Positions 15,889-23,807 of a stretch of DNA of 36,617 nucleotides are shown here, piece after piece. The stretch is from NCBI GenBank assembly GCA_030835305.1, contig JAURPJ010000028.1, positions 1 to 36,617 of the forward strand, read 5' to 3'. A model generated the notes under the pieces. It was not told the origin of the DNA, ran no database searches, and saw only the letters and a list, made by a program, of their open reading frames with translations. Made by a program: the position numbers and the translations under genes. Each line of letters begins with the position of its first letter. Position 1 is the first letter of the stretch. The stretch comes from Verrucomicrobiota bacterium. GTDB lineage: Bacteria; Verrucomicrobiota; Verrucomicrobiia; Verrucomicrobiales; Akkermansiaceae.

Positions 15889-16644
15889 ATGAAAATCCTT
15901 TTTCCAACCTTCTTGATCGTCTTCCCCTCCTGTGCCCAGGTCGAACTACCGGCGAACTCGCGCACCGTGAACTCAAAAGTTCTTTCCACAGTCCACAGCA
16001 TGCCCGCGGGCAAGGGATACGACGCCTCCCAAGCGGCCGTTGATCGACTTGCAGCCAGCGTTTCCCACCAAAACCGCACTTTCAAACAAGACCTCACAAA
16101 AACCGGCCCTACCTTCTGTTCTGGGGCCACCTACCTTGTTTTCCTCCGGACCATCGAAAAACTTGGCTGGACGAACTCTCTCCCCAAACCTTCACTCAAC
16201 CGTTTGGCTAATCTCGATGTGAAAGACGGAGAGGAGGTCTTCGGCCGCTGGAATGCCAACGGCCCCGGAACAGCCAAGCTCTTCGCCGACCTCAACTGCG
16301 GGATCAGCTTCACTTCCTTCGAGCACGCCCGGCCAGGCGACTTTCTCAAGCTCTGGTGGACCGAAGCCATTGGCGGCAAGGAACGCGGACATCTCGTCGT
16401 CTATCTCTCGCAAACTCCAACCACCGTAACCTGTTGGTCCGCGAACGAGCCCTCCGGCTACGGTAAAAAAACCGTCAGCAAATCGAAGATCAGGCATCAC
16501 CTCTTTTCACGTCTCACCCAACCAAAAAACCTCTTAAACGTCTCACGGTTGTCGCCCAAGGATCAGTTCCTCGCTGACATGCTCCGCAAGGACTTTTCCT
16601 GGGAGCAGGTGATTCAAACCTGCAAAGTCCGAAAAACTCCATAA
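15889..16644 (+). CDS. Secreted protein of unknown function with a Cys/His hydrolase-like pattern
   Basis: 251 residues starting at the ATG at 15889, one base after the metH stop. The first 16 or so residues (MKILFPTFLIVFPSCAQ) look like a signal peptide; the Cys is not in a convincing lipobox. The motif GPTFCSGATYLVFLRTIE near residue 67 followed by KERGHLVVYLSQTP near 165 is reminiscent of the Cys...His order in NlpC/P60 or CHAP-type cell-wall amidases. That is inference only; no family was recognised with certainty. It is probably cotranscribed with metH and the methyltransferase gene, with no obvious functional link. Confidence 0.7.
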   Translation: MKILFPTFLIVFPSCAQVELPANSRTVNSKVLSTVHSMPAGKGYDASQAAVDRLAASVSHQNRTFKQDLTKTGPTFCSGATYLVFLRTIEKLGWTNSLPKPSLNRLANLDVKDGEEVFGRWNANGPGTAKLFADLNCGISFTSFEHARPGDFLKLWWTEAIGGKERGHLVVYLSQTPTTVTCWSANEPSGYGKKTVSKSKIRHHLFSRLTQPKNLLNVSRLSPKDQFLADMLRKDFSWEQVIQTCKVRKTP

Positions 16645-16656
16645 GGCAGCGTGTAT

Positions 16657-17340
16657 ATGGACTGGAAGTCATTGCTGTCGGCTCGAGAAACCGGAACTCA
16701 CTTCATCGTCGAAGGTCAGCTGCCCGTCGAGCGCCTTCAGGAGTCTTCCTACCTTGTGGAAAAGATCATTTGTATTGGCGACGATATTTCGCGGGACGAA
16801 GCCTCATCCCTCCTCGGATTTCAATTTCACCGTGGGTATCTCGCGATCGCACGTAAACCAGAAAACCCACCGCTATCGGCAATGAGCGAAGGAACTCTCG
16901 TCGTCCTCCCCGAGATAGCCGACCCCGGGAACCTTGGAACAATAATCCGCAATTCCGCCGCACTCGATGGAGCCGGTGTCATCCTCGGAAAGGGTGCCTC
17001 GCCATTCAACGCCAAGGCCATTCGTGCCTCAGCGGGAAATCTCTTCCGTCTGCCCGTCCGACGATCTCCCGACCTTCTTTCAGATCTTGCTGAATTGCGC
17101 AAAACCCACACCATTTTGGGCACCAGTCTGTCGAAGGATTCCATCCCAATCTGCAATCTCCCTTCGATCTCTGGAAAAATCGCCCTTCTCCTCGGATCGG
17201 AAGACTTCGGCCTGAGCGGGATCATCGAATCCCTGTGCGACCACCTCGTCCACCTTCCCATGTCACGTGGAACCGATTCGCTGAACGTCGCTTCCGCCTC
17301 GGCAATTTTCCTGCATGAACTGAGGAAAAATTTTCTCTGA
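16657..17340 (+). CDS. SpoU/TrmH-family RNA 2'-O-methyltransferase
   Basis: SAM-dependent methylation of a ribose in tRNA or rRNA. The 227-residue protein has all three SPOUT motifs: NLGTIIRNSAALDGAGVILG (motif 1), IALLLGSEDFGLS (motif 2) and LPMSRGTDSLNVASASAIFL (motif 3, the knot). The ATG at 16657 sits 10 bases after AAGG; a GTG at 16651 is possible and adds two residues. The N-terminal substrate-binding part (about 1-75) resembles RlmB-like enzymes only loosely, so the exact target cannot be named. It ends the run that begins with the two metH genes. A perfect hairpin without a T-run (AACCCT-AGCG-AGGGTT, 17374-17389) follows its stop by 33 bases. Confidence 0.92.
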   Translation: MDWKSLLSARETGTHFIVEGQLPVERLQESSYLVEKIICIGDDISRDEASSLLGFQFHRGYLAIARKPENPPLSAMSEGTLVVLPEIADPGNLGTIIRNSAALDGAGVILGKGASPFNAKAIRASAGNLFRLPVRRSPDLLSDLAELRKTHTILGTSLSKDSIPICNLPSISGKIALLLGSEDFGLSGIIESLCDHLVHLPMSRGTDSLNVASASAIFLHELRKNFL

Positions 17341-17373
17341 CAAACGCGCCGGTTGCCCCTCTCTTATTTTTAG

Positions 17374-17583
17374 AACCCTAGCGAGGGTTTACGAAGGGAA
17401 AAAACCGGGAAAAAACGCTTTCGCCCCAAAGCCCAGAACGGCGAATTCTACTTTGTCCTCAAAGTAGGAAACGACCAGATCATCGGACAGTCCCGGCAAT
17501 ACAAGACTGAATCCGGGCGGGACAATGGCATTTCGTCGGTTGGGATGAATTATGGTAGCGACACCAAAGACCTCACTGCTTAG
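17374..17583 (+). pseudogene. Remnant of a DUF1508/YegP-like protein
   Basis: The 340-base gap between the methyltransferase and sodN genes holds a 69-codon open stretch from the TAG at 17371 to the TAG at 17581. Its last 50 codons read as one YegP-type repeat: NGEFYFVLKVGNDQIIGQSR, then YKTESGRDNGISSV, ending DLTA, the usual end of these small proteins. There is no ATG, GTG or TTG in frame. Most relatives have two tandem repeats starting with a Met-x-x-F/Y strand, so the first repeat and the start are gone. The segment before NGEFYF (RREKTGKKRFRPKAQ) does not look like the normal beginning. The rest of the gap (17584-17680) shows only a small GGTTG-CAC-CAACC hairpin. Confidence 0.7.
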
Positions 17584-17680
17584 AAATCAATCGGCCCGGT
17601 TGCACCAACCCGCTTCCCTGCAGTCCGGGGTCCTTTTCGTTCCTTGCGCCCTTATTCTGATCAGTTAATCTGTCCCCGAC

Positions 17681-18133
17681 ATGAAAAAATCAACTCTAGT
17701 ATTCTGCGCACTTTTCTTCCTCGCTCCCGCTACGATCTCAGCCCACTGCCAGATCCCCTGTGGCATCTATAATGATGACAATGTCATTGAGTCCATGCAC
17801 ACCGACTTCGAGACCATTGAAAAAGCATCAAAACAGATCATCGAACTCTCCAAAGACCCATCCAAAAACGCTCACCAGTTGACCCGTTGGATCACCAACA
17901 AGGAGTCTCACGCTCAGGCGATTCAGGAGAAAGTCCTGAACTACTTCCTCGCTCAGCGCCTCAAGCTCGCCGAAGCAGAATCCGACAAGGAAACCTACCT
18001 CGCCAAACTCACTCTTTGCCACAAAGTCATCGTCACCGCGATGAAATGCAAACAGTCGACCGATGACAAGAATGTCGCTGCGCTCCACGAACTCATGCAC
18101 GACTTCGAGAAGCATTTTGGCACCAAGAAGTAG
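17681..18133 (+). CDS. sodN: Nickel superoxide dismutase with Sec signal peptide
   Basis: Disproportionates superoxide to oxygen and hydrogen peroxide. The 150-residue precursor begins MKKSTLVFCALFFLAPATISA, a clear Sec signal, and the next residues are HCQIPCGIY, matching the Ni-hook signature HCxxPCGxY in which the free N-terminal His, two Cys and the backbone bind nickel. Cleavage by signal peptidase after Ala21 would directly expose His1. The mature 129 residues are close to the 117 of Streptomyces NiSOD and have the expected helical bundle pattern. In Streptomyces-like systems a dedicated protease (SodX) makes the cut; no such gene is next door. The next gene, 16 bases on, is a di-heme peroxidase. 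Confidence 0.93.
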   Translation: MKKSTLVFCALFFLAPATISAHCQIPCGIYNDDNVIESMHTDFETIEKASKQIIELSKDPSKNAHQLTRWITNKESHAQAIQEKVLNYFLAQRLKLAEAESDKETYLAKLTLCHKVIVTAMKCKQSTDDKNVAALHELMHDFEKHFGTKK

Positions 18134-18149
18134 TCACCTTTCACCCAAG

Positions 18150-19289
18150 ATGCTTGCTCGGATTTTTCTCTACCTTTCACTTGCATCCTTCAGTTTCTCC
18201 CAAGCCACGCCCGATCTCGCTGAGATCGGGCGTCTTGTTTTCACGGATCCCACACTCTCGAACCCACCCGGCCAGTCGTGTCTGTCATGTCACCAATCTG
18301 ACCACGCATTTGCGGACCCCAGACGCGTTTCTCCCGGCGCCAACCCTGCTCTCTCCGGCAAGCGAAACGCCCCGTCGCTGATGTATGCGGCGCTCATCCC
18401 ACCCTTCGCATACGAAGATATTTTGCTCCCCGACGGAACCGAAATCTTCGCCTGGGAAGGAGGCCTTTTTCAGGACGGCCGGGCCAAGGACCTCTTCGCG
18501 CAAGTAAGCCAACCCTTCTTTGAAGCCCATGAAATGAATCTCCAAAACAAAGCCGAACTCGCCCAACGAATCCGCCAATCTAGATATAAGGACAGATTCC
18601 CACCAGAAACTCTCAATAACGACGGTCCACTCAACTTCCTCGTCTATCGCGCTCTGGTTGAGTTTCTAAAATCCCCTACCTTCCGACCCTTCGATTCTCC
18701 CTTCGACCGATACCAGGCTGGAGAAAAGGACGCCCTTTCCCTATCACAAAAACGAGGACTCGATATCTATAAAAACTCCGGCCACTGCGCTGACTGTCAC
18801 TTCCTCGAACCTCAAAACTGGAATCAACCACTCCTCTCTGACTTCGGCTATGACAATCTTGGAGCCCCGGCCATCGGCAAGAAAGACCCCGGCCTCTTCG
18901 CTGTCACCGGAGATCCTGACGACCTCGGAAAATTTCGAGCACCAAGCCTTCGCAACGTCGAAATCACTGCACCTTATCTTCACAACGGCTCGATCAAAAC
19001 CCTGCGCGAGGTCCTGGAATTCTACAACAAACGCGACCTCGAACCAGAGCGCTGGGGCGTCACCGACTATCCCGAAACCGTCAACCACGACGACCTCGGA
19101 AACCTCGGCCTCAGCGACGATGAAATCACCGACCTCCTCAACTTCCTTTACGCTTTTACCGACCATTGCCTGAAGAATAAAACTTCAACTTTCCCAATCC
19201 CTCCCAAAAACACCACACCAACGGAAAGCATCAAACTCAACTTTCCCGACTACACCCACCGCCTCGATTCTAACTTTCACAAAGAGTGA
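18150..19289 (+). CDS. Di-heme cytochrome c peroxidase (MauG/CcpA family), exported
   Basis: 379 residues from the ATG at 18150, with a signal peptide (MLARIFLYLSLASFSFS, cut before QATPD). Two heme c sites are seen: CLSCH near residue 50 (SCLSCHQSDHAFAD) and CADCH near 212 (GHCADCHFLEP). Family landmarks include FWDGRA-like LFQDGRAKDLFAQ, NAPSL, KFRAPSLRNVEITAPYLHNG and a late DLLNFLYAFTD. It reduces hydrogen peroxide to water using electrons from c-type cytochromes in the periplasm. It is next to sodN, so peroxide made by the dismutase can be removed on the spot. MauG-type enzymes of the same family have other roles, so the peroxidase activity is inferred from family and context. Confidence 0.92.
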   Translation: MLARIFLYLSLASFSFSQATPDLAEIGRLVFTDPTLSNPPGQSCLSCHQSDHAFADPRRVSPGANPALSGKRNAPSLMYAALIPPFAYEDILLPDGTEIFAWEGGLFQDGRAKDLFAQVSQPFFEAHEMNLQNKAELAQRIRQSRYKDRFPPETLNNDGPLNFLVYRALVEFLKSPTFRPFDSPFDRYQAGEKDALSLSQKRGLDIYKNSGHCADCHFLEPQNWNQPLLSDFGYDNLGAPAIGKKDPGLFAVTGDPDDLGKFRAPSLRNVEITAPYLHNGSIKTLREVLEFYNKRDLEPERWGVTDYPETVNHDDLGNLGLSDDEITDLLNFLYAFTDHCLKNKTSTFPIPPKNTTPTESIKLNFPDYTHRLDSNFHKE

Positions 19290-19331
19290 AGAGGCTCCCG
19301 ACCTTCAATTCCAACGCCAAAGCTAAAAATA

Positions 19332-19360
19332 CTTCGGACGCGAAGGGAAGCGCGTCGGAG
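19332..19360 (+). other. Imperfect hairpin downstream of the peroxidase gene
   Basis: In the 286-base gap between the convergent peroxidase and transporter genes there is a 6-bp stem, GACGCG/CGCGTC, with a further partial outer stem (CTTC/GGAG with one mismatch). No T-run follows. It could protect mRNA ends or be chance. A small AATCA-TATC-TGATT hairpin followed by TT lies at 19383-19398. Nothing else was recognised in the gap. Confidence 0.25.
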
Positions 19361-19575
19361 TCGGAGCCGCAGGCCTCCTTCGAATCATATCTGATTTTCG
19401 AGGGGGTGCTGACTTCTTCCCGCGATCTTCCCGGTCCATTAAAAAGACCTGATCGATCATTCCCCGGATCTTCGCAAAAATTTGAATGAAGTCCGCATAT
19501 GGAACCGAGCCGCTCGCTGAAAGAAAACTTTGCTCGCCAACTCTGAAGTATCGCCCGGAAAGACACCAAGACCTC

Positions 19576-20544
19576 CTATGCCCCCTCTAAATCCTCTTTT
19601 GATACCCCCCGTCGCCTCCACAGGCTCGCCAAAAAGCTTCCGATCATACAATGGTAAAATGCCGAGATAGCACACGGGGCTGCCGCCAGCAGAGTAAAGT
19701 GAGTTTTTGCCAGTTCGGAACCAAGTCCGGAATTCTGCATCCCGACCTCGATCGAAAAGGTCCGGCATTCCCTTTCCTTCAGCCCGAAAATTCTTCCCCA
19801 GAAATACCCGAGACCAAACCCGAAGGCATGCACCAAAAAAACGGCCGGAAGAAGGGTCTGCCAATGAGCCAAAATTCCCGACTTCGTTGCCCCCACTACC
19901 GCGGCAACAATCAGCACAATAACCACGACCGAAACTAGCGGCGATATCTTCTTGATCGCCTCCAACTTTTTTCCTGCCATCGAATTTAATACCACTCCGA
20001 CCACAATCGGTAGCAGAACGATCATCACCATCGAAACTACCATTTTCCACGCATTAACCTCAAGAATTGCCGAAGCATAGGCCTTCGTCAAATATGGCGT
20101 CATTCCAATCGCCAGCAGAGTCGAACCCATCGTCATCATGACGCTCAGCGCAAGATTTCCGCGCGCCAAATAAGTCACCACATTCGACGCCGTTCCTCCC
20201 GGACAGCAACTTACCAGGATGATTCCAAGTTTGAATTGGTCCGGCAGCGCGAAGGCCGTCGCCACACTCCACCCGATCAAAGGCATGATAATGAACTGTG
20301 CCGAAACCCCCAACCCCACCCAGCTTGGCATCTCTAGAACCTCGCGAAAATCTGCGAAAGTTAACGTCATTCCCATTCCCAGCATAATGACCCCCAGCCC
20401 GACCGGAATCCACTTCAGCTCCGTCCCTGGAATCATTCCCAGAAACCAAGTAAAGTGCTCCGGAAAAAACCATGCCCACCCCGTCCCAAGCAGGGTCCAA
20501 AGCCAAAAAAGATTCACCAAACGAGCGCTCACATGCGCTAGCAT
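19576..20544 (-). CDS. Bile acid:sodium symporter (BASS) family transporter
   Basis: 322 residues from the ATG at 20544, which has GGAAGGTGG upstream; a TTG at 20586 would add 14 residues. About nine or ten membrane helices are visible. Family landmarks are LGVIMLGMGMTLTFADF, GIILVSCCPGGTASNVVTYLA (the conserved sodium-site region with Ser/Asn), and TFSIEVGMQNSGLGSELA with the E-x-G-M-Q-N-S motif, typical of the YocS/PanS-like branch. Sodium-coupled uptake of an organic anion is expected; in other bacteria members carry pantoate, keto acids or bile-acid-like compounds. The substrate is unknown. It faces the peroxidase gene convergently. Confidence 0.92.
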   Translation of the reverse strand: MLAHVSARLVNLFWLWTLLGTGWAWFFPEHFTWFLGMIPGTELKWIPVGLGVIMLGMGMTLTFADFREVLEMPSWVGLGVSAQFIIMPLIGWSVATAFALPDQFKLGIILVSCCPGGTASNVVTYLARGNLALSVMMTMGSTLLAIGMTPYLTKAYASAILEVNAWKMVVSMVMIVLLPIVVGVVLNSMAGKKLEAIKKISPLVSVVVIVLIVAAVVGATKSGILAHWQTLLPAVFLVHAFGFGLGYFWGRIFGLKERECRTFSIEVGMQNSGLGSELAKTHFTLLAAAPCAISAFYHCMIGSFLASLWRRRGVSKEDLEGA

Positions 20545-20688
20545 CCGGAATACCACCTTCCTTGCCAAGGCCGTATTCCCGTTCAAACCGCGAATGCTGA
20601 ATCGACGACTGGCTTACCTAAAACAATCTTTCGATGGAAATCTGCTCCCTGGAACGTAAGATTCCGATGGCATCAACCCGCGCCAATC

Positions 20689-21918
20689 ATGAAAATCGCC
20701 TCCGTTCTCTTCTTTCTCAGCGCCGCTCTCTTATACGCCAAGGACTGGCCCCAGTGGCGGGGCCCTTATAAAAACAATCACGCTTCAAACGAAGCCGCGC
20801 CGCCCCTCGAATGGTCGGAGGAAAGAAACGTCGCTTGGAAAACGCCCATTCCGGGCCGTGGCCACTCCACTCCAATTTTTGTCGACGGGAAGATTTATCT
20901 GACCACTGCCGAGAAGAACACGTCGACCCAATCTCTGCTTTGCCTCGATCGCAAGACGGGCAAAGTGCTCTGGAATAAGATCATCCACAGAGGAGGATTC
21001 CCCGCACAACTTCACTCCGAAAACTCCGCCGCTTCAGCCTCCGCCCAGTGGGATGGAAACAATGTTCTTGTTACCTTCCAGAACGAAGAAAAAATCAAAG
21101 TCACCGCCGTTTCACGCGATGGAACGATTATCTGGTCGAAAACCTTGGGCGACTACCTCCCCTCCTACCAATTTGGATTTGGATCAACTCCTGTTCTGTA
21201 TAAAAAGAGTCTAATCGTGGTGATTGGCACCAAAGAGGGCGGATTCCTAACAGCCATCAAGACTTCCGATGGCAGGGAGGTATGGAAAACCCCGCGCGCC
21301 GGTCATGACTATTGGGCCAGTCCCGTCGTCGCCACTGTCGGAGGAAAAGAACAACTCTTTATCTCCGGGATCAATAAATTCTCCAGCTACCAACCCGCTT
21401 CCGGAAAACTGAACTGGGAAACCGAAGCGGGAGCCAAATCCATGTGCGGCACCATTGTTTGGACCGATGATATGATCTTCGCCAGTGGCGGCTTTCCCGA
21501 GAAAGAAACTGCCGCGGTGAAAGCAGACGGAACCGGAACGAAGGTTTGGCAGAACAAAGTCGTCTGCTACGAGCAATCTCTTCTTTCTCATAGCAAACTT
21601 ATTTATGCCATCGCCGATGATGGCCGGGCCTATTGCTGGGATGCCAAAACAGGGGAAAAGAAGTGGTCCGAGAAAATAGGCCGTCGAGGAGTGATGGCCT
21701 CACCGCTTGCAGTCGGTCGTCACGTTTATGCCACTCTTAAGAATGGCACCACCGTGATCTTCAAAGCGTCCGGAGAAGGATTCCAAAAGATCGCCGAAAA
21801 CACTCTGGGGGATGACACTTATGCCAGCCCCGTAGCCTTGGACAAGCAGCTCTTCCTCCGCGTTGGCAAAGTCGATCGGGGTAGTCGTCAGGAATTCCTC
21901 TTCTGCCTGCAAGAGTAA
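20689..21918 (+). CDS. Secreted PQQ-like beta-propeller protein
   Basis: 409 residues with a signal peptide (MKIASVLFFLSAALLYAKD). The mature protein starts DWPQWRGPYKNN, a beginning very common among PQQ-binding-like repeat proteins of Planctomycetes and Verrucomicrobia. Blade motifs recur: LDRKTGKVLWNKI, AVSRDGTIIWSKT, KTSDGREVWKTPR, SGKLNWETEA and DAKTGEKKWSEK, giving about seven blades. No catalytic residues of true PQQ dehydrogenases were seen, so a scaffold or ligand-binding role is more likely than redox catalysis. The gene stands alone; its function is unknown. Confidence 0.88.
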   Translation: MKIASVLFFLSAALLYAKDWPQWRGPYKNNHASNEAAPPLEWSEERNVAWKTPIPGRGHSTPIFVDGKIYLTTAEKNTSTQSLLCLDRKTGKVLWNKIIHRGGFPAQLHSENSAASASAQWDGNNVLVTFQNEEKIKVTAVSRDGTIIWSKTLGDYLPSYQFGFGSTPVLYKKSLIVVIGTKEGGFLTAIKTSDGREVWKTPRAGHDYWASPVVATVGGKEQLFISGINKFSSYQPASGKLNWETEAGAKSMCGTIVWTDDMIFASGGFPEKETAAVKADGTGTKVWQNKVVCYEQSLLSHSKLIYAIADDGRAYCWDAKTGEKKWSEKIGRRGVMASPLAVGRHVYATLKNGTTVIFKASGEGFQKIAENTLGDDTYASPVALDKQLFLRVGKVDRGSRQEFLFCLQE

Positions 21919-22121
21919 AGGGCGTTGGGAAACTCTGGAAAAATAAGACCGGATTCCAATACAGCTCGACTTGGCAAAAATATCAGAACCCGAGATTGCT
22001 TCGGTTGCCAACTATCGCAAAACCTGCTGGGGGTAGCACAACCAAAACCAGGGCTCAAAGGGAGGTGTTTGCTATGACTCGCCAACCCATCAATTTGTTT
22101 TTCACCACCGGTAACGGTAGC

Positions 22122-23681
22122 TCAATCGCGTTTCAGCCAGGCTAGAATCCCCTCGGCGGATTTCATCGAGAAACCTGACATCCCGGCAATTTGGTCGACG
22201 GTCGCTTCCTTAATTCGCGCCACTGATCCGAATCGCCTTAACAAAGCTTTTTTCTTTGCCGGTGAGATCCCCGGACAATCATCCAGAAGGCTTTCTTTCA
22301 CCCGCTTTCGCAAAAGCAACTCGTTATAGCGATTTGCAAAGCGGTGGGCCTCATCCCGAATCCGCTGCATCAGCTTGAGAGCACCCCGGTCATGTGGAAT
22401 GAGCACGGGCTCGCTTTCGCCTGGAAAAAAAATCTCCTCCCGCTGCTTCGCCAGTCCACAGATCGGCAAGCCACCCAATCCTAGGCGCTGCAATTCGGCC
22501 ACGGATACACTAAGCTGCCCCTTGCCGCCATCCACAATGACCAAATCTGGCAAGATCACCGGACTCTTCCCCTCCGCCGCCAATCGTCGCAAGGTCTCGA
22601 CGTGGCTATCCTGGGTCGACTCCGCCACTTCAGGGTTGGCCTCCATATTCTCCTTCAAGATCCTCCCATACCGACGCCGTACAACTTCCGCCATACTTGC
22701 AAAATCATCCTGCCCGTTCACCGTCTTGATCCGGTATTGCCGGTAGTTTTGGTTGTCCGGCAAACCATTCTTAAAACGCACCATTGAGGCCACAATGTGA
22801 GTCGATGAAATATTGGAAATGTCGAAGCACTCCATGATCGCCGGCGGACCATCCAGCGAAAGCCAGTCACCCAACTCTGCCAGATCCTCAGTCGGCTGCA
22901 CCGTTGTCGGTACTCCCCGCCCGCGGGTGAACTGCCTCGTTGGGCTCAGCGCGCGTTCCAGATTCACAATCACGTCACGCAGTCTCGCGGCCTTCTCAAA
23001 ATCCAACTTCACCGCCGCCTGCTCCATTTCCACCTTCAGACTCTTGAGCTGCTCCCGCTTACCTTTCCCGCTCAATAAATCACAAGCCTGCTCGAGTTGC
23101 TCAAGATAGTCTCCACGTTTCACCTTTGCCACGCATGGCGCCATGCAATTCCGGATGACATCGGCATTACAGTGCTTGTAGTCCTGCTCTCCCGGATTTC
23201 GAGGGCGACAACTGCGAAGTCCGAATTCCTTGTTTAACCAGGCAACGGTGGCTCTTAAGGCACCCGAATGCGCGAAAGGACCAAAGTAGCGTGCTCCGTC
23301 GCTCTTTTTGAGCCGCGTCGTCTGAAACTTTGGCCATGGATCATCAAAATTCACTTTAACAAGGAGAAACCTCTTGTCGTCCCGAAAGCTTACATTGTAG
23401 CGGGGCCGGTACTGCTTGATAAGCTTTCCCTCCAGCAAAAGTGCTTCCTGCTCATTACGGACCTCATGAACCTCAAAGTCACAAATCGAGTCAATGAGTG
23501 CTCGGGTCTTTCGATCTGCCCGGGTCTTGCCTGATGGCATAAAATAGCTGCTCAGCCGCTTCCGCAAATCCCTCGCCTTGCCCACATAAATAATTGAGCC
23601 CAACCGGTCCTTGTGCAGGTATACCCCCGGTTTGTGGGAAACCTCTGCAAGGCGGGCTTGAAGTGAGGGGAGATCGGGCAT
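22122..23681 (-). CDS. uvrC: Excinuclease ABC subunit C
   Basis: Makes both incisions in nucleotide excision repair with UvrA and UvrB. From the ATG at 23681 it is 519 residues, shorter than E. coli UvrC (610) but with every domain. The GIY-YIG nuclease is at about 13-95 (PGVYLHKDRLGSIIYVGKA). A Cys cluster at about 150-185 (SCRPRN, HCNADVIRNCMAPC) fits the known iron-sulfur site. The UVR motif (DFEKAARLRDVIVNL) follows, then the RNase H-like endonuclease (MECFDISN, VIVDGGKGQL, HRFANRYNELL) and C-terminal tandem helix-hairpin-helix (CPGISPAKKKALLRRFGSV). An in-frame extension upstream to 23804 lacks homology and reaches the divergent exbB start. Confidence 0.96.
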   Translation of the reverse strand: MPDLPSLQARLAEVSHKPGVYLHKDRLGSIIYVGKARDLRKRLSSYFMPSGKTRADRKTRALIDSICDFEVHEVRNEQEALLLEGKLIKQYRPRYNVSFRDDKRFLLVKVNFDDPWPKFQTTRLKKSDGARYFGPFAHSGALRATVAWLNKEFGLRSCRPRNPGEQDYKHCNADVIRNCMAPCVAKVKRGDYLEQLEQACDLLSGKGKREQLKSLKVEMEQAAVKLDFEKAARLRDVIVNLERALSPTRQFTRGRGVPTTVQPTEDLAELGDWLSLDGPPAIMECFDISNISSTHIVASMVRFKNGLPDNQNYRQYRIKTVNGQDDFASMAEVVRRRYGRILKENMEANPEVAESTQDSHVETLRRLAAEGKSPVILPDLVIVDGGKGQLSVSVAELQRLGLGGLPICGLAKQREEIFFPGESEPVLIPHDRGALKLMQRIRDEAHRFANRYNELLLRKRVKESLLDDCPGISPAKKKALLRRFGSVARIKEATVDQIAGMSGFSMKSAEGILAWLKRD

Positions 23682-23733
23682 TGACTGGAAGATTTTCGGC
23701 ACAATTCCCGTAATCCATCTCGCTAATAAATGC

Positions 23734-23755
23734 AACCCGTGTGTTACGGCGGGTT
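23734..23755 (+). other. Hairpin in the uvrC-exbB divergent intergenic region
   Basis: AACCCG and CGGGTT pair around a 10-base loop, followed by TTCC on the plus strand. It looks like a weak terminator, but no gene is read into it from either side, since uvrC and exbB diverge. It may be a leader structure of exbB or uvrC. A poor promoter (TTGCAC, 16 bases, TAGACT at 23787-23792) lies just downstream toward exbB. Confidence 0.3.
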
Positions 23756-23807
23756 TTCCTGCACTTGCACCTGAATAATCTCTCGTTAGACTTCGCCTAA
23801 CCAATTC

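Noticed and set aside
15336-16130. 264-codon minus-strand frame
   Set aside because: Antisense across the end of metH and the start of the next gene; no domain.
22074-22145. 23-codon frame with a fine SD (GGGAGGTG) and ATG between the PQQ gene and uvrC
   Set aside because: Very short, its end overlaps the uvrC 3' end antisense, and no conserved-looking sequence; kept only as a possible small protein without support.
23682-23804. N-terminal extension of uvrC to an ATG at 23804
   Set aside because: Adds 41 residues without homology and would run to the exbB start; the ATG at 23681 begins exactly at the conserved N-terminus.
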